Shown one piece after another: positions 25,509-37,226 of a stretch of 64,000 bases of DNA. The DNA lies in contig NZ_PHTY01000001.1 in NCBI RefSeq assembly GCF_002813135.1, positions 1,917,501 through 1,981,500 on the forward strand. The letters are read 5' to 3'. The first letter of the stretch is position 1, and each line of letters begins with the position of its first letter. The notes under the pieces are model-generated. The model searched no databases, was not told the DNA's origin, and saw nothing but the letters and a program-made list of their open reading frames with translations. The stretch comes from Ulvibacter sp. MAR_2010_11. Its GTDB lineage: Bacteria > Bacteroidota > Bacteroidia > Flavobacteriales > Flavobacteriaceae. Position numbers and translations under genes: made by a program.

Positions 25509-28500
25509 ATGTCAGCAACGCAAACTGAAAGATTGAATTTTTCCTCTGTTAAAAATAAGCCGGATTATCCGGACTTTTTGGACATCCAGATTAAATCCTT
25601 TCAGGATTTTTTCCAACTGGAAACCAAATCAGAAGAAAGAGGTAACGAAGGTCTTTATAAAACCTTCATGGAGAATTTCCCAATTACCGACACCCGCAAC
25701 CAATTTGTTTTAGAGTTTTTAGATTACTTTGTAGACCCTCCGCGATATTCCATTCAGGAATGTATTGAGCGTGGGTTAACCTACAGCGTTCCCCTAAAAG
25801 CACGTTTAAAATTATATTGTACAGACGAAGAGCACGAAGATTTTGAAACCATCGTGCAAGATGTGTATTTGGGAACCATCCCTTATATGACGCCTAGTGG
25901 TACTTTTTGTATCAACGGCGCAGAAAGAGTTGTTGTATCACAGTTACACCGTTCCCCGGGGGTTTTCTTTGGACAATCGTTCCACGCAAATGGAACAAAA
26001 TTGTATTCGGCCAGAGTTATCCCTTTTAAAGGATCCTGGATCGAATTTGCTACCGATATCAACAGCGTTATGTACGCCTATATCGATAGAAAGAAAAAAT
26101 TACCTGTAACTACACTTTTCCGTGCTATTGGATTCGAAAGAGATAAGGATATCCTTGAAATTTTCGACCTGGCCGAAGAAGTAAAAGCTTCAAAAACCGG
26201 TCTTAAAAAATACCTGGGCCGTAAACTGGCTGCTCGTGTTTTAAAGACATGGCACGAAGATTTCGTAGATGAAGATACAGGCGAGGTTGTTTCTATTGAA
26301 CGAAACGAAATAGTACTAGATCGTGATACGATTCTTGAAAAAGAACATATCGAAGAGATTCTGGATTCGGGTTCAAAAGCAATTTTGTTGCACAAGGAAG
26401 ATAATCACATGGCAGACTATGCGATTATCCATAACACCTTACAAAAAGATCCTACCAACTCCGAAAAAGAAGCGGTAGAACACATATACAGACAATTACG
26501 TAACGCCGAACCACCCGATGAAGAAACCGCTCGCGGAATCATCAATAAGTTGTTCTTTAGTGACCAACGTTATAATCTTGGTGAGGTAGGTCGTTATCGT
26601 ATGAACAAAAAACTGGGTCTTGATATCCCAATGGACAAGCAAGTTCTTACCAAAGAAGATATCATTACCATTGTAAAATACTTAATCGAGTTGATTAACT
26701 CTAAAGCAGAGATTGATGATATTGATCACTTGTCGAACCGTCGTGTTCGTACAGTAGGTGAGCAACTGTCTTCTCAGTTTGGTGTAGGTTTAGCTCGTAT
26801 GGCGCGTACCATCCGTGAAAGGATGAATGTTCGTGATAACGAAGTATTTACACCAATCGATTTGATTAATGCCAAGACATTGTCTTCGGTGATTAACTCT
26901 TTCTTTGGAACCAATCAGCTTTCTCAGTTTATGGATCAAACCAATCCTTTGGCGGAGATTACGCACAAGCGTCGTCTTTCAGCTCTAGGACCGGGAGGTC
27001 TCTCACGTGAAAGAGCAGGTTTTGAGGTTCGTGACGTTCACTATACCCACTACGGAAGATTATGTCCTATCGAAACACCAGAAGGACCAAACATTGGTTT
27101 GATTTCTTCACTATCGGTATACGCGAAAGTGAACAACTTAGGATTTATTGAAACGCCGTACCGCAAAGTTACAGATGGGAAAATAGATCTTAAAACAGAA
27201 CCAATTTACCTTTCGGCAGAAGAAGAAGAAGAAAAACTAATTGCACAGGCCAACATTCCAATTACGGAAGATGGTACAATAGATACAGATAAGGTTATTG
27301 CCCGTATGGAAGGTGACTTCCCGTTAGTGGATCCGAAAACGGTTCACTATACAGACGTTGCACCCAACCAGATTTCGTCAATTTCGGCTTCTTTGATTCC
27401 GTTCCTGGAACACGATGATGCAAACCGTGCCTTGATGGGATCTAACATGATGCGTCAGGCGGTACCTTTATTAATTGCAGATTCTCCAATTGTTGGAACC
27501 GGACTGGAACGTCAGGTTGCTTCAGATTCACGAGTATTGATTAATGCTGAAGGTGATGGAGTGGTAGAATATGTAGATGCAAATATGATCACCATCAAAT
27601 ACGACCGTACCGATACAGAACGTATGGTGAGTTTTGATGGAGATTCGAAAACCTACAACTTAGTAAAATTCAGAAAGACAAACCAAAGTACCTCTATCAA
27701 CCTGAAGCCAATCGTAAGAAAAGGTGACAGAGTTCAGAAAGGACAAGTGCTTTGCCAGGGTTATGCCACCGAAAAAGGGGAATTGGCCTTGGGAAGAAAC
27801 ATGAAAGTAGCCTTTATGCCTTGGAAAGGGTATAACTTTGAGGATGCAATCGTAATTTCTGAAAAAGTAGTTCGTGAAGATATCTTTACTTCTATCCACA
27901 TCGATGAGTATTCATTGGAAGTTCGTGACACCAAATTGGGTAACGAAGAATTGACCAATGACATTCCAAACGTTTCCGAAGAGGCTACAAAAGACCTTGA
28001 CGAGCATGGAATGATTCGTATTGGTGCCGAAGTGAAGCCGGGAGACATATTAATTGGAAAAATTACTCCTAAAGGAGAAAGTGATCCAACTCCTGAAGAG
28101 AAATTACTGCGTGCCATCTTTGGTGACAAAGCTGGTGATGTAAAAGATGCTTCTTTAAAAGCTTCTCCATCATTACGCGGAGTGGTTATCGACAAGAAGT
28201 TATTTGCACGAGCTATAAAAGATAAACGCAAACGAGCGAAGGACAAAGAGGATATTACTGCCTTGGAAGCCGAATACTACGCGAAATTTGATGCGTTGAA
28301 AGATGTGTTGGTTGAAAAGCTTTTCAACATAGTTGGTGGAAAAACAGCGCAAGGGGTCATGAATGACCTTGGAGAAGTTGTTTTCCCGAAAGGTAAAAAG
28401 TACACCTTGAAAATGCTGAATGCTGTGGATGACTATACGCATTTGGTAGGAGGTGTTTGGACGACCGATGATGAGACCAACGTGTTGGTAGCCGATTTAA

Positions 28501-29321
28501 TGCACAACTATAGAATTAAGGAAAACGATCTTCAAGGAAACTTACGTCGTGAGAAGTTTACCATCTCTGTTGGAGATGAACTTCCTTCCGGAATTTTGAA
28601 ACTTGCCAAAGTATATATCGCTAAAAAGCGTAAACTGAAAGTAGGGGATAAGATGGCGGGACGTCACGGAAACAAAGGTATTGTTGCACGTATTGTACGT
28701 GAAGAAGACATGCCGTTCCTGGAAGACGGAACTCCTGTAGATATCGTATTGAACCCACTTGGGGTACCTTCTCGTATGAACATTGGACAGATCTACGAAA
28801 CCGTTTTAGGTTGGGCAGGTCAGAAATTAGGTAGAAAGTATGCAACACCAATCTTTGATGGAGCTACTTTAGATCAAATCAATGAAATTACTGACGAGGC
28901 CGGAATTCCAAGATTCGGACATACTTATTTATACGACGGTGGAACAGGACAACGTTTCGATCAGCCTGCAACTGTTGGGGTGATTTATATGTTGAAACTG
29001 GGTCACATGGTAGACGATAAGATGCACGCACGTTCTATAGGACCTTACTCATTAATTACACAACAGCCATTGGGTGGTAAAGCTCAATTTGGAGGTCAGC
29101 GTTTTGGTGAGATGGAGGTTTGGGCTTTGGAAGCCTACGGAGCGTCGAGTACACTACGTGAAATATTGACGGTAAAATCTGATGATGTTATCGGTAGAGC
29201 GAAAACCTATGAGGCGATCGTGAAGGGTGAAACCATGCCGGAACCGGGTCTTCCAGAATCTTTCAACGTGTTAATGCACGAATTGAAAGGTCTTGGATTG
29301 GATATCAGATTAGAAGAATAG
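25509..29321 (+). CDS. rpoB: DNA-directed RNA polymerase subunit beta
   Basis: This 1270-residue protein is full length for Bacteroidota. The rifampicin region at about residues 465-500 reads [20 protein letters not shown] then [10 protein letters not shown]. The Gln, Asp, His, Arg and Ser residues whose change causes rifampicin resistance in E. coli (Q513, D516, H526, R529, S531) are all the wild-type ones. The C-terminal clamp segment with [20 protein letters not shown] is present. It is separated from rplL by 135 bases with a hairpin and from rpoC by 102 bases. Confidence 0.98.
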   Translation: MSATQTERLNFSSVKNKPDYPDFLDIQIKSFQDFFQLETKSEERGNEGLYKTFMENFPITDTRNQFVLEFLDYFVDPPRYSIQECIERGLTYSVPLKARLKLYCTDEEHEDFETIVQDVYLGTIPYMTPSGTFCINGAERVVVSQLHRSPGVFFGQSFHANGTKLYSARVIPFKGSWIEFATDINSVMYAYIDRKKKLPVTTLFRAIGFERDKDILEIFDLAEEVKASKTGLKKYLGRKLAARVLKTWHEDFVDEDTGEVVSIERNEIVLDRDTILEKEHIEEILDSGSKAILLHKEDNHMADYAIIHNTLQKDPTNSEKEAVEHIYRQLRNAEPPDEETARGIINKLFFSDQRYNLGEVGRYRMNKKLGLDIPMDKQVLTKEDIITIVKYLIELINSKAEIDDIDHLSNRRVRTVGEQLSSQFGVGLARMARTIRERMNVRDNEVFTPIDLINAKTLSSVINSFFGTNQLSQFMDQTNPLAEITHKRRLSALGPGGLSRERAGFEVRDVHYTHYGRLCPIETPEGPNIGLISSLSVYAKVNNLGFIETPYRKVTDGKIDLKTEPIYLSAEEEEEKLIAQANIPITEDGTIDTDKVIARMEGDFPLVDPKTVHYTDVAPNQISSISASLIPFLEHDDANRALMGSNMMRQAVPLLIADSPIVGTGLERQVASDSRVLINAEGDGVVEYVDANMITIKYDRTDTERMVSFDGDSKTYNLVKFRKTNQSTSINLKPIVRKGDRVQKGQVLCQGYATEKGELALGRNMKVAFMPWKGYNFEDAIVISEKVVREDIFTSIHIDEYSLEVRDTKLGNEELTNDIPNVSEEATKDLDEHGMIRIGAEVKPGDILIGKITPKGESDPTPEEKLLRAIFGDKAGDVKDASLKASPSLRGVVIDKKLFARAIKDKRKRAKDKEDITALEAEYYAKFDALKDVLVEKLFNIVGGKTAQGVMNDLGEVVFPKGKKYTLKMLNAVDDYTHLVGGVWTTDDETNVLVADLMHNYRIKENDLQGNLRREKFTISVGDELPSGILKLAKVYIAKKRKLKVGDKMAGRHGNKGIVARIVREEDMPFLEDGTPVDIVLNPLGVPSRMNIGQIYETVLGWAGQKLGRKYATPIFDGATLDQINEITDEAGIPRFGHTYLYDGGTGQRFDQPATVGVIYMLKLGHMVDDKMHARSIGPYSLITQQPLGGKAQFGGQRFGEMEVWALEAYGASSTLREILTVKSDDVIGRAKTYEAIVKGETMPEPGLPESFNVLMHELKGLGLDIRLEE

Positions 29322-29327
29322 CAGAAT

Positions 29328-29349
29328 GCCTCTCCTTTTTAGGAGGGGC
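29328..29349 (+). promoter_or_regulatory. Hairpin between rpoB and rpoC
   Basis: GCCTCTCCT pairs with AGGAGGGGC (one G-T pair) around four T. A T tract is lacking after it, so it is a cotranscript hairpin and not a clear terminator. Confidence 0.55.
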
Positions 29350-29423
29350 ACTTCTTCAACTTCAACCGGAGTGAAAAAACACTCCAAAAACAAATACAAA
29401 AACAAAGCATAGTACACAGCATT

Positions 29424-32400
29424 ATGGCAAGAAATAAAGAAAACACAGTACAGAAATTCGATAAGATTTCTATTGGTTTAGCTTCTCCCGAATCCATTTT
29501 AGCGGAATCACGTGGAGAGGTGTTAAAGCCTGAAACGATAAATTACCGTACGCACAAGCCGGAGCGTGACGGACTTTTCTGTGAGCGTATTTTTGGTCCT
29601 GTAAAGGATTACGAATGTGCCTGTGGTAAATATAAGAGAATTCGCTACAAGGGTATTGTTTGTGACCGTTGTGGTGTTGAGGTAACCGAGAAGAAAGTAC
29701 GTCGTGACCGTGTGGGACACATCAATTTGGTGGTTCCTGTGGCACATATCTGGTACTTCCGTAGTTTGCCTAACAAGATTGGATACCTTCTTGGGTTACC
29801 TTCCAAGAAGCTGGATATGATTATCTATTACGAGAGATATGTTGTTATCCAACCGGGTATTGCAAAATATGAAGATGGAGAGCCTGTAAAGAAAATGGAT
29901 TTCCTTACTGAAGAAGAATATCTTACCATTTTAGATACCCTTCCGCAGGAAAATTTATACTTAGAAGAAAACGACCCTAATAAATTCATCGCTAAGATGG
30001 GTGCAGAGTGTCTAATTGATTTGTTAAACCGAATCGATCTTAACACCTTGTCGTACAATTTGCGTCATAAGGCAAATAACGAAACCTCTAAGCAACGTAA
30101 AACGGAAGCATTAAAGCGACTACAAGTTGTAGAAGCACTTCGTGATGCCAACAAGAACCGTGAAAACAAAGCGGCTTGGATGATTATGAAGGTGATTCCC
30201 GTTATTCCGCCGGAATTACGTCCGTTGGTGCCATTGGATGGTGGTCGTTTTGCAACTTCAGATCTTAACGATTTATACCGTCGTGTGATTATCCGTAACA
30301 ATCGTTTAAAGCGATTGATGGAAATTAAGGCTCCGGAAGTGATTTTACGTAACGAAAAACGTATGCTTCAGGAATCGGTAGATTCATTGTTCGATAATAC
30401 GCGTAAGTCTTCAGCAGTAAAAACTGATAGTAACCGTCCGTTGAAATCTCTTTCAGATTCCCTGAAAGGTAAGCAAGGGCGTTTCCGTCAGAACTTATTA
30501 GGAAAGCGTGTGGATTATTCGGCGCGTTCGGTAATTGTTGTGGGACCTGAATTAAAATTATTTGAATGTGGTCTTCCGAAGGATATGGCTGCCGAATTGT
30601 ACAAGCCTTTCGTAATCAGAAAACTGATTGAAAGAGGGATTGTAAAAACGGTGAAGTCGGCCAAGAAGATTATAGATAAAAAAGAACCCGTTGTATGGGA
30701 CATCCTGGAAAATGTATTGAAAGGACATCCGGTACTATTAAACCGTGCTCCTACCTTGCACCGTTTGGGTATACAAGCATTTCAGCCTAAATTAATTGAA
30801 GGGAAAGCGATTCAGTTACACCCATTGGTGTGTACTGCATTTAATGCCGATTTCGATGGAGATCAAATGGCGGTTCACCTTCCGTTAGGTCCTGAAGCTA
30901 TTTTGGAATCACAGTTATTAATGCTCGCCTCTCACAATATCTTAAACCCTGCAAACGGTTCGCCGGTGGCAGTACCTTCTCAAGATATGGTATTGGGTCT
31001 GTATTATATGACCAAACTTCGTAAATCTACTCCCGAGCATAAGGTAAAAGGAGAAGGATTGACATTTTATTCGGCCGAAGAAGCAATCATTGCATACAAT
31101 GAAAAACAGGTAGAATTGAATGCCGAAATAAAGATTAGAACAAAAGACTTTAATGAAAATGGGGAGCTTGTTAAACAAATTATCACTACTACTTTAGGTA
31201 GAGTGATTTTTAACGAGCAGGTTCCGGAAGCAGCAGGTTATATTAACGAAGTATTGACCAAGAAATCACTTCGTGATATTATTGGTGGTATTTTAGAAGT
31301 GACCAGCGTACCAACTACAGCAGCTTTCTTGGATGAAATTAAAGGCTTAGGATATAAGTTTGCCTTCGAAGGAGGATTGTCTTTCAGTTTGGGAGATATT
31401 ATTATTCCTGCCGAAAAGCAAAGTATGATCGATGATGCAAATACTCAGGTAGAAGGAATTATCGCAAACTACAACATGGGATTAATCACCAATAACGAAC
31501 GTTACAATCAGGTGATTGATATTTGGACGGCTACCAATGCCGAGTTGACTGAATTGTCTATGAAGCGTATTCGCGAAGACCAACAAGGTTTCAACTCTGT
31601 ATATATGATGCTTGACTCCGGAGCTCGTGGATCTAAAGAACAGATTCGACAGTTAACCGGAATGCGTGGATTGATGGCCAAACCTAAGAAATCGAACTCG
31701 GGTGGAGGTGAAATTATTGAAAACCCTATTCTTTCTAACTTTAAGGAAGGACTTTCAATTTTGGAATACTTTATTTCTACGCATGGTGCGCGTAAGGGTC
31801 TTGCCGATACCGCTTTGAAAACAGCGGATGCAGGATATCTAACACGTCGTTTGGTGGATGTTTCACAGGATGTAATTATTAATATTGAAGACTGTGGTAC
31901 TTTACGAGGTATCGAAGTTTCAGCATTAAAGAAAAACGAAGAGGTTGTAGAATCACTTCGTGACCGAATTGTGGGTCGTACCGCCTTAAATGATGTGTAC
32001 AATCCGTTGACCAAGGAATTGCTTGTTGCTACTGGAGATCATGTTTCTGAAGCGGTCGCAACTGCTATCGAAAATTCTCCGGTGGAGAGTATGGAAGTTC
32101 GTTCTGCATTAACTTGTGAGGCTAAAAAAGGAATTTGTGCACAATGCTACGGAAGAAACCTTGCGACCAATAAAATGGTACAAAGAGGTGAAGCTGTAGG
32201 TGTAGTTGCCGCACAGTCTATTGGAGAGCCGGGAACTCAGTTAACATTGCGTACATTCCACGTGGGAGGTATTGCGGGTAACATTTCGGAAGAAAATAAA
32301 TTGACCGTTAAATTTGACGGAGTTGCCGAAATCGAAGAATTGAAAACCGTAAAAGGTGAAGATTCCGATGGAAAATCGGTAGATATTGTGATTTCACGTA

Positions 32401-33722
32401 CTTCAGAAATAAAACTGGTAGATAAGAAAACCGGAATTGTTTTGAGTACCAGTAATATACCTTACGGATCTACTATCAATGTAAAAGACGGACAATCACT
32501 TAAAAGAGGTGATGTAGTTTGTGCATGGGATCCATATAACGGGGTTATTATTTCAGAATTTGCAGGTAAGATTAAGTACGAAAATATCGAACAAGGTATT
32601 ACCTATCAGGTTGAAATCGATGAACAAACCGGATTCCAGGAAAAAGTAATTTCAGAATCAAGAGACAAGAAGAAGATACCTACCTTACAAATTTTAGGGA
32701 AGAAGGATGAAGTAATTCGTTCGTACAACCTACCGGTAGGAGCTCACTTAATGGTGGATGATGGCGATAAGATTAAGATTGGTAAGATTTTAGTGAAGAT
32801 TCCTCGTAAGTCGGCTAAAGCCGGTGATATTACCGGAGGTCTTCCACGAGTTACCGAATTATTTGAAGCACGTAACCCATCCAATCCTGCTGTAGTAAGT
32901 GAGATTGACGGTGTTGTTTCCTTCGGAAAAATTAAGCGTGGTAACCGTGAGATTATTATCGAGTCTAAGCTGGGTGAAATCAAGAAGTATTTGGTGAAGT
33001 TGAGTAACCAGATTCTTGTTCAGGAAAACGATTACGTGAGAGCAGGTATGCCATTGTCTGATGGTTCTATCACTCCCGAAGATATTTTACGAATTAAAGG
33101 CCCATCTGCGGTACAACAATACTTGGTGAACGAAGTTCAGGAAGTATATCGTCTGCAAGGGGTGAAGATTAACGACAAGCATTTTGAGGTTGTTGTTCGT
33201 CAAATGATGCGTAAAGTACAGATTGTTGATTCCGGAGATACAACCTTCCTTGAGAACCAACTGGCACATAAAGATGATTTTATTGAAGAAAACGATAAAA
33301 TCTTCGGAATGAAAGTGGTCACCAGTGCCGGAGATTCAGAGAATATAAAAGAAGGACAAATCATCACTCCGCGTGAGTTGCGTGATGAGAATTCAATTCT
33401 GAAAAGAGCCGACAAAGCCTTAATAGAAGCGCGTGATGCCGAAACGGCAACAGCGACGCCTATATTACAAGGAATTACCAGAGCTTCGTTGCAAACCAAG
33501 TCGTTTATCTCGGCAGCTTCCTTCCAGGAAACTACTAAAGTATTGAACGAAGCAGCAGTAAGCGGTAAGGTGGACGACTTAGAAGGACTGAAGGAAAATG
33601 TAATTGTAGGTCATAGAATCCCAGCAGGAACCGGAATGCGTCGTTACGACACCATCATTGTTGGTTCTAAAGAAGAGTTGGAGCAAATGACTCGCGAGAA
33701 GCAAGAAGTTAACTATAATTAG
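29424..33722 (+). CDS. rpoC: DNA-directed RNA polymerase subunit beta'
   Basis: This 1432-residue protein has the N-terminal zinc motif ([19 protein letters not shown], about residues 71-89), the catalytic Mg-binding motif [12 protein letters not shown] (about 473-484), the trigger loop/bridge helix region ([20 protein letters not shown]) and the second zinc site with [17 protein letters not shown]. It is complete and followed by a strong terminator, which ends the secE-rpoC transcription block. Confidence 0.98.
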   Translation: MARNKENTVQKFDKISIGLASPESILAESRGEVLKPETINYRTHKPERDGLFCERIFGPVKDYECACGKYKRIRYKGIVCDRCGVEVTEKKVRRDRVGHINLVVPVAHIWYFRSLPNKIGYLLGLPSKKLDMIIYYERYVVIQPGIAKYEDGEPVKKMDFLTEEEYLTILDTLPQENLYLEENDPNKFIAKMGAECLIDLLNRIDLNTLSYNLRHKANNETSKQRKTEALKRLQVVEALRDANKNRENKAAWMIMKVIPVIPPELRPLVPLDGGRFATSDLNDLYRRVIIRNNRLKRLMEIKAPEVILRNEKRMLQESVDSLFDNTRKSSAVKTDSNRPLKSLSDSLKGKQGRFRQNLLGKRVDYSARSVIVVGPELKLFECGLPKDMAAELYKPFVIRKLIERGIVKTVKSAKKIIDKKEPVVWDILENVLKGHPVLLNRAPTLHRLGIQAFQPKLIEGKAIQLHPLVCTAFNADFDGDQMAVHLPLGPEAILESQLLMLASHNILNPANGSPVAVPSQDMVLGLYYMTKLRKSTPEHKVKGEGLTFYSAEEAIIAYNEKQVELNAEIKIRTKDFNENGELVKQIITTTLGRVIFNEQVPEAAGYINEVLTKKSLRDIIGGILEVTSVPTTAAFLDEIKGLGYKFAFEGGLSFSLGDIIIPAEKQSMIDDANTQVEGIIANYNMGLITNNERYNQVIDIWTATNAELTELSMKRIREDQQGFNSVYMMLDSGARGSKEQIRQLTGMRGLMAKPKKSNSGGGEIIENPILSNFKEGLSILEYFISTHGARKGLADTALKTADAGYLTRRLVDVSQDVIINIEDCGTLRGIEVSALKKNEEVVESLRDRIVGRTALNDVYNPLTKELLVATGDHVSEAVATAIENSPVESMEVRSALTCEAKKGICAQCYGRNLATNKMVQRGEAVGVVAAQSIGEPGTQLTLRTFHVGGIAGNISEENKLTVKFDGVAEIEELKTVKGEDSDGKSVDIVISRTSEIKLVDKKTGIVLSTSNIPYGSTINVKDGQSLKRGDVVCAWDPYNGVIISEFAGKIKYENIEQGITYQVEIDEQTGFQEKVISESRDKKKIPTLQILGKKDEVIRSYNLPVGAHLMVDDGDKIKIGKILVKIPRKSAKAGDITGGLPRVTELFEARNPSNPAVVSEIDGVVSFGKIKRGNREIIIESKLGEIKKYLVKLSNQILVQENDYVRAGMPLSDGSITPEDILRIKGPSAVQQYLVNEVQEVYRLQGVKINDKHFEVVVRQMMRKVQIVDSGDTTFLENQLAHKDDFIEENDKIFGMKVVTSAGDSENIKEGQIITPRELRDENSILKRADKALIEARDAETATATPILQGITRASLQTKSFISAASFQETTKVLNEAAVSGKVDDLEGLKENVIVGHRIPAGTGMRRYDTIIVGSKEELEQMTREKQEVNYN

Positions 33723-33813
33723 TGAGCGCACCATGATTTAAAACCTTTTCAGGTTTAAAAAATGGTTGCAGCGAACTATCCTGCCGAAAGGCCGGATCTT
33801 TGAAATTATAAAA

Positions 33814-33848
33814 GAAAAGAATCCCGTGACATAACGGGATTCTTTTTT
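33814..33848 (+). terminator. Intrinsic terminator after rpoC
   Basis: AAAGAATCCCGT pairs with ACGGGATTCTTT around a short loop and is followed by T residues. It closes the rpoBC transcript. Confidence 0.88.
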
Positions 33849-33905
33849 TAAATTGATTAGTATTAACAAGTCTTCCGCCTTAGCGGAAGTGTAAACACGT
33901 TTACA

Positions 33906-34232
33906 ATGGCAGATGTAAAAAAACCAAAACAGCAGCCTCAACAGGGGCAGATTAATATAGAATTGGATGAAACTGTAGCGCAAGGGATCTATAGCAACCT
34001 CGCTATTATAAATCATTCTGTATCCGAATTTGTAATCGACTATGTTACCATCATGCCCGGTGTACCAAAGAGTAAGGTAAAGTCGAGAATTATATTGACC
34101 CCGCAACATGCCAAGCGATTTTTAAAGGCGTTAGGAGATAATGTAAAACGATTTGAGAATGCCCATGGTGAAATTAAAGATTACCAACAGCCTCCCATTC
34201 CCATAAACTTTGGGCCAACCGGAGAAGCATAA
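33906..34232 (+). CDS. DUF3467 domain-containing protein
   Basis: This 108-residue protein has a Gln/Pro-rich start (KKPKQQPQQGQ) and the DUF3467 core (INIELDETVAQGIYSNLAII, EFVIDYVTIMPG, SRIILTPQHAKRFLKALGDN). It has no signal peptide and is predicted to be cytoplasmic. The family is small, mostly in Bacteroidota and relatives, and has no established function. In flavobacteria it is usually found just after rpoC, which hints at a link with transcription or simply conserved synteny. Confidence 0.85.
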   Translation: MADVKKPKQQPQQGQINIELDETVAQGIYSNLAIINHSVSEFVIDYVTIMPGVPKSKVKSRIILTPQHAKRFLKALGDNVKRFENAHGEIKDYQQPPIPINFGPTGEA

Positions 34233-34264
34233 AAAAAGCCTTGCAAATTGCAAGGCTTTTTTAA
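34231..34264. terminator. Bidirectional terminator between DUF3467 and the convergent surface-protein gene
   Basis: AAAGCCTTGCAA pairs with TTGCAAGGCTTT, with A residues before and T residues after, so it can stop transcription in both directions. Confidence 0.88.
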
Positions 34265-34286
34265 TTATAAAACTTTAAAAAGGGGC

Positions 34287-34874
34287 TTAGTTATAACTTT
34301 GCATAATAATCCACTTTTGGCGGGCACCATCATATACAATTTGAATCATTGTGTAAACTTTCCCTTTATTGTTATTATTTTCCTCAAAGCGATTCATGGC
34401 TAACGAACCTGAATCGTTGGTTTTAAGATCTATTTTATCATCTTGAGGATAAAGCCAGATACTTTGTCCGTCATAGCCGGCCTTTATGCCTGTTAATACC
34501 GTTTCGCCCGATGTATTAAAGATTCTAATGATCGATTTACCTTCGTTTGCCTCTCCTTCACCTATTAATAAATCGGTATTGTGATTAGTCTTTACTGAAA
34601 AGGTGACTGCGCCGAAGCTGTAATCAACACCGGACTTGGTTTCTAGGACATTATTTGTTAAAACTAAACGGGAACCAAGCGATACTTCCCGAAGCGTTCC
34701 ATTGGAATCAAATCCGCTGATTTTAGTAGATGTAACTGTAGGCGCAGATGTATTTGTTACCCGAAGTGTGCCATTGATGTGTAGCGTTTCTTGGGGATTT
34801 GTTGTTCCTATTCCAACCTGTCCAAATCCAATAATGCTTAAGAGCATGAAAGCGGGGGCTAATAATTTTTTCAT
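34287..34874 (-). CDS. Secreted protein with VGIGTTNPQETLH repeat-type N-terminus
   Basis: This 195-residue protein has a signal peptide (MKKLLAPAFMLLSIIGFGQ) followed at once by VGIGTTNPQETLHINGTLRV. This motif is frequent at the mature N-terminus of Bacteroidota surface proteins that resemble phage tail-fibre heads. The rest is beta-rich, with a C-terminal segment (SIWLYPQDDKIDL to MIQIVYDGARQKWIIMQSYN). No enzyme motif is seen. A paralogous N-terminus occurs in the gene at 36508. The function is unknown; a fibre or carbohydrate-binding surface role is only a guess. Confidence 0.6.
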   Translation of the reverse strand: MKKLLAPAFMLLSIIGFGQVGIGTTNPQETLHINGTLRVTNTSAPTVTSTKISGFDSNGTLREVSLGSRLVLTNNVLETKSGVDYSFGAVTFSVKTNHNTDLLIGEGEANEGKSIIRIFNTSGETVLTGIKAGYDGQSIWLYPQDDKIDLKTNDSGSLAMNRFEENNNNKGKVYTMIQIVYDGARQKWIIMQSYN

Positions 34875-35318
34875 AAGTAGTAAATTGGGGATTCACTTTA
34901 TTATTAATATGTTCTTTCGAACGCGGTAAATGTAGGAATAAATATCACTATTAAATGATGGTATTGGCCTGTAGAACAGGAATCTATGTATAAATTAGTT
35001 GAGATGAATAGAAATATCGATGAAATGCAGCATAAAATTAAACTTTAACATAATTGTTCATCTATAACATTCCTACAAAAAGGATAAATAGTAGTGTAAT
35101 ATTAAAGACTAAGCGCAAATAAAAGCCTTTGAATTGTAATATTTTAACGCTGTAGTAACATTTAAATGTGCACTTAAACGATTAAAAATTAGATTATAAC
35201 GAAAAAACAGATAACCGTGTAGGAAAAACCAACAACTCAATTACCTTTGGTTCAAATCACAAGTGCCCCCGTTAATTTTTTAGAATTAATTCTTGTGAAG
35301 AAATGCAAAAACCTACTT
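34875..35318. other. AT-rich regulatory gap upstream of the surface-protein gene
   Basis: These 444 bases hold no convincing gene. At 35069-35081 the string ATTCCTACAAAAA occurs, which is also found in the control regions of both adhesin operons (38977 and 55391). AATATTTTAACGCT near 35143 resembles AATATTTTACGCT near 55442. A -7 element lies at 35242-35249. Confidence 0.5.
35242..35249 (+). promoter_or_regulatory. Putative -7 element of the 35.3 kb surface-protein gene
   Basis: TACCTTTG is a perfect TAnnTTTG match about 70 bases before the preferred ATG at 35319, giving a leader of about 60 bases and ruling out the earlier in-frame start at 35247. Confidence 0.5.
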
Positions 35319-36464
35319 ATGAAAAATACTGTTCCTGCACTTCAGTGTAAAACATCTTTTTTGAAGTTTTCGATTTTCATTTTCTCGATCTTCATCCAGA
35401 TGAGTTTTGCGCAAACTCAGAAGCCTTCAGTTCAAACCGGGGTTACCTTTCAATGGTCGGATATTCAGCCAAATCCGAATTTACCGGCTACTATAAATTC
35501 TATCACAATTGACGGAATTGTTTATCAGGCATTTGCAGCTCCCACAACCTATGCTATGACCAGAGTAGGACCTAACGGCCATAATGCGAATAGAATAATC
35601 AGGAATGGAACTATCGTAAATAATAGTAGCAATAATGCCAATTGGAACAACGATGCGATTACTGCTTTTCGCGCGAAAAATTTAAATCATTATTTTCTTT
35701 CCGACTCTAATGGACGCAATATTTGCGGCAATTTTGGTGCAATAGCAACGACCGATGCACAAGTTCAATCCCTTTATTATTCACCGGGAATTCCTTCAAA
35801 CGCCGGTGGATTGATCGCGATTACTGAAAGAAATGCAAATAACTGCTACTATATTTCGGTGTATGGAAGGCCTGTTGGGGGAGGTCCGGAACAGTTCTTA
35901 GGCGATACTTTTGTTAGACCGAATACTACTCAATGGGGGCCCTTATTTAATGCACCCCCTGCAGGAGTAGACTATTGGAATTCGGGTAGAGTTTTAGAGA
36001 ATAACGGAACCATAGGAATCGCTATATTTAAATTGGATGATCTGGCTCCAACAGGTTCTATAATCACAAGATTTGAATTGGTCGCTTCTACAGCCGATCA
36101 CGGAGATGGAAAGGCATTTATAATTCAAAAATACGCAACACCAATACTAGAAAAAGCATGTCTGGATACCGAGTTTCAAGGGACTCTGGTAACAAATAAT
36201 ATTCCAGCGGGTTCAACATTTTCTTTGGTTTCCGGGCCAACACCAGCGGGTCAATCTTTTACATTCAACGCAAATGGCAGCTACTCTTATACACCCGAAT
36301 TAGGTTTTTTAGGAGATGTTGTTTTTGAATATCAAGTGTGTTTACCGTTTCCAAATACTACTACCTGCGATACATCAACCGCAACCATATCATATATACC
36401 ATGGTCTGATGAGTACTGTAGTTGCTCATCAGGAAATGCTGATGGCCCACTATTGCAAAATTAA
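35319..36464 (+). CDS. Secreted surface protein with C-terminal Ig-like (Big_9-type) domain
   Basis: This protein is about 381 residues from the ATG at 35319 (MKNTVPALQCK), which gives a signal peptide ending at SFAQ (about residue 32); the frame is open from 35247 but that start lies on the predicted promoter. The N-terminal half (about 33-285) is unrecognised, beta-rich and contains many Asn and Gly residues. The last 90 residues form an Ig/cadherin-like module (LDTEFQGTLVTNN, FNANGSYSYTPELGFLGDVVFEYQVC) similar to the modules in the adhesin at 55970. It ends SCSSGNADGPLLQN, with no type B sorting domain that I can see. The role is unknown. Confidence 0.6.
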   Translation: MKNTVPALQCKTSFLKFSIFIFSIFIQMSFAQTQKPSVQTGVTFQWSDIQPNPNLPATINSITIDGIVYQAFAAPTTYAMTRVGPNGHNANRIIRNGTIVNNSSNNANWNNDAITAFRAKNLNHYFLSDSNGRNICGNFGAIATTDAQVQSLYYSPGIPSNAGGLIAITERNANNCYYISVYGRPVGGGPEQFLGDTFVRPNTTQWGPLFNAPPAGVDYWNSGRVLENNGTIGIAIFKLDDLAPTGSIITRFELVASTADHGDGKAFIIQKYATPILEKACLDTEFQGTLVTNNIPAGSTFSLVSGPTPAGQSFTFNANGSYSYTPELGFLGDVVFEYQVCLPFPNTTTCDTSTATISYIPWSDEYCSCSSGNADGPLLQN

Positions 36465-36507
36465 TTTAGAATACGAATAAGATATTAATTATACTAAATA
36501 TCCGATT

Positions 36508-37212
36508 ATGAAAAATATAACTACACTTATCACACTTTTACTTTTTACAGCGTTTGCGGTTAGTGCGCAAGTAGGGATTGGTACAACAAATCCTCAGGAA
36601 ACATTACATGTATCCGGAAATGAAAGCACCATACGTATAGAGGGTTTAAACAGCGAGAACAACAATAAAAACCTGGGAGGAGCATCACAATATAATGTTA
36701 TGGTCGATGCAGCCGGAAATCTGACATTGGGAAATGTATCCGGTGAAATTTCTTCAGAATCTAACGTAGCCACACCGGTTGTAATTCAAACAACTGCAAG
36801 TTCCGGATTAAATTCGACCGAATTGTATACAAAGAGTTTTACACTAACACAAAGGGCATTGGTTGTTATAACTTACTATATATCTGTAGATTTTAAAAGC
36901 TATGATGGTGCCACCAACATAGCCGATGGAAGAGCCAAAATAGCGCACAATTATTTCTATATAGGGAATGGAACAACAGCCAATACATCAAAGGCTTACG
37001 GTATGACCAGCTCGGTTTATTCGAATTCTAATTGTGATACGGCAACAGGATATGTATACAACTCGCGTTCAACCACGATTTCATTGGCACCCGGAACTTA
37101 CAGTGTACACCTTAATGGTGCTGTATTTGGAGGTGATTTAACCCCTGATGCGGCTTTTAGAGCAACCTTCGGAGATCTCGACAGGCTAGATATTGAAGCG
37201 ATATATCTATAA
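36508..37212 (+). CDS. Secreted protein with VGIGTTNPQETLH N-terminus
   Basis: This 234-residue protein has a signal peptide (MKNITTLITLLLFTAFAVSA, cleavage before QVGIGTTNPQE). The mature N-terminus shares QVGIGTTNPQETLH with the protein at 34287. The C-terminal half (about 110-234) has aromatic, hydrophobic beta strands (ALVVITYYISVDF, SRSTTISLAPGTYSVHLNGAVFGGD) like a jelly-roll. It lies 43 bases after the 35.3 kb surface gene on the same strand, so the two may be cotranscribed. No catalytic motif is seen; the function is unknown. Confidence 0.6.
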   Translation: MKNITTLITLLLFTAFAVSAQVGIGTTNPQETLHVSGNESTIRIEGLNSENNNKNLGGASQYNVMVDAAGNLTLGNVSGEISSESNVATPVVIQTTASSGLNSTELYTKSFTLTQRALVVITYYISVDFKSYDGATNIADGRAKIAHNYFYIGNGTTANTSKAYGMTSSVYSNSNCDTATGYVYNSRSTTISLAPGTYSVHLNGAVFGGDLTPDAAFRATFGDLDRLDIEAIYL

Positions 37213-37226
37213 AGACTTATAGGGTT

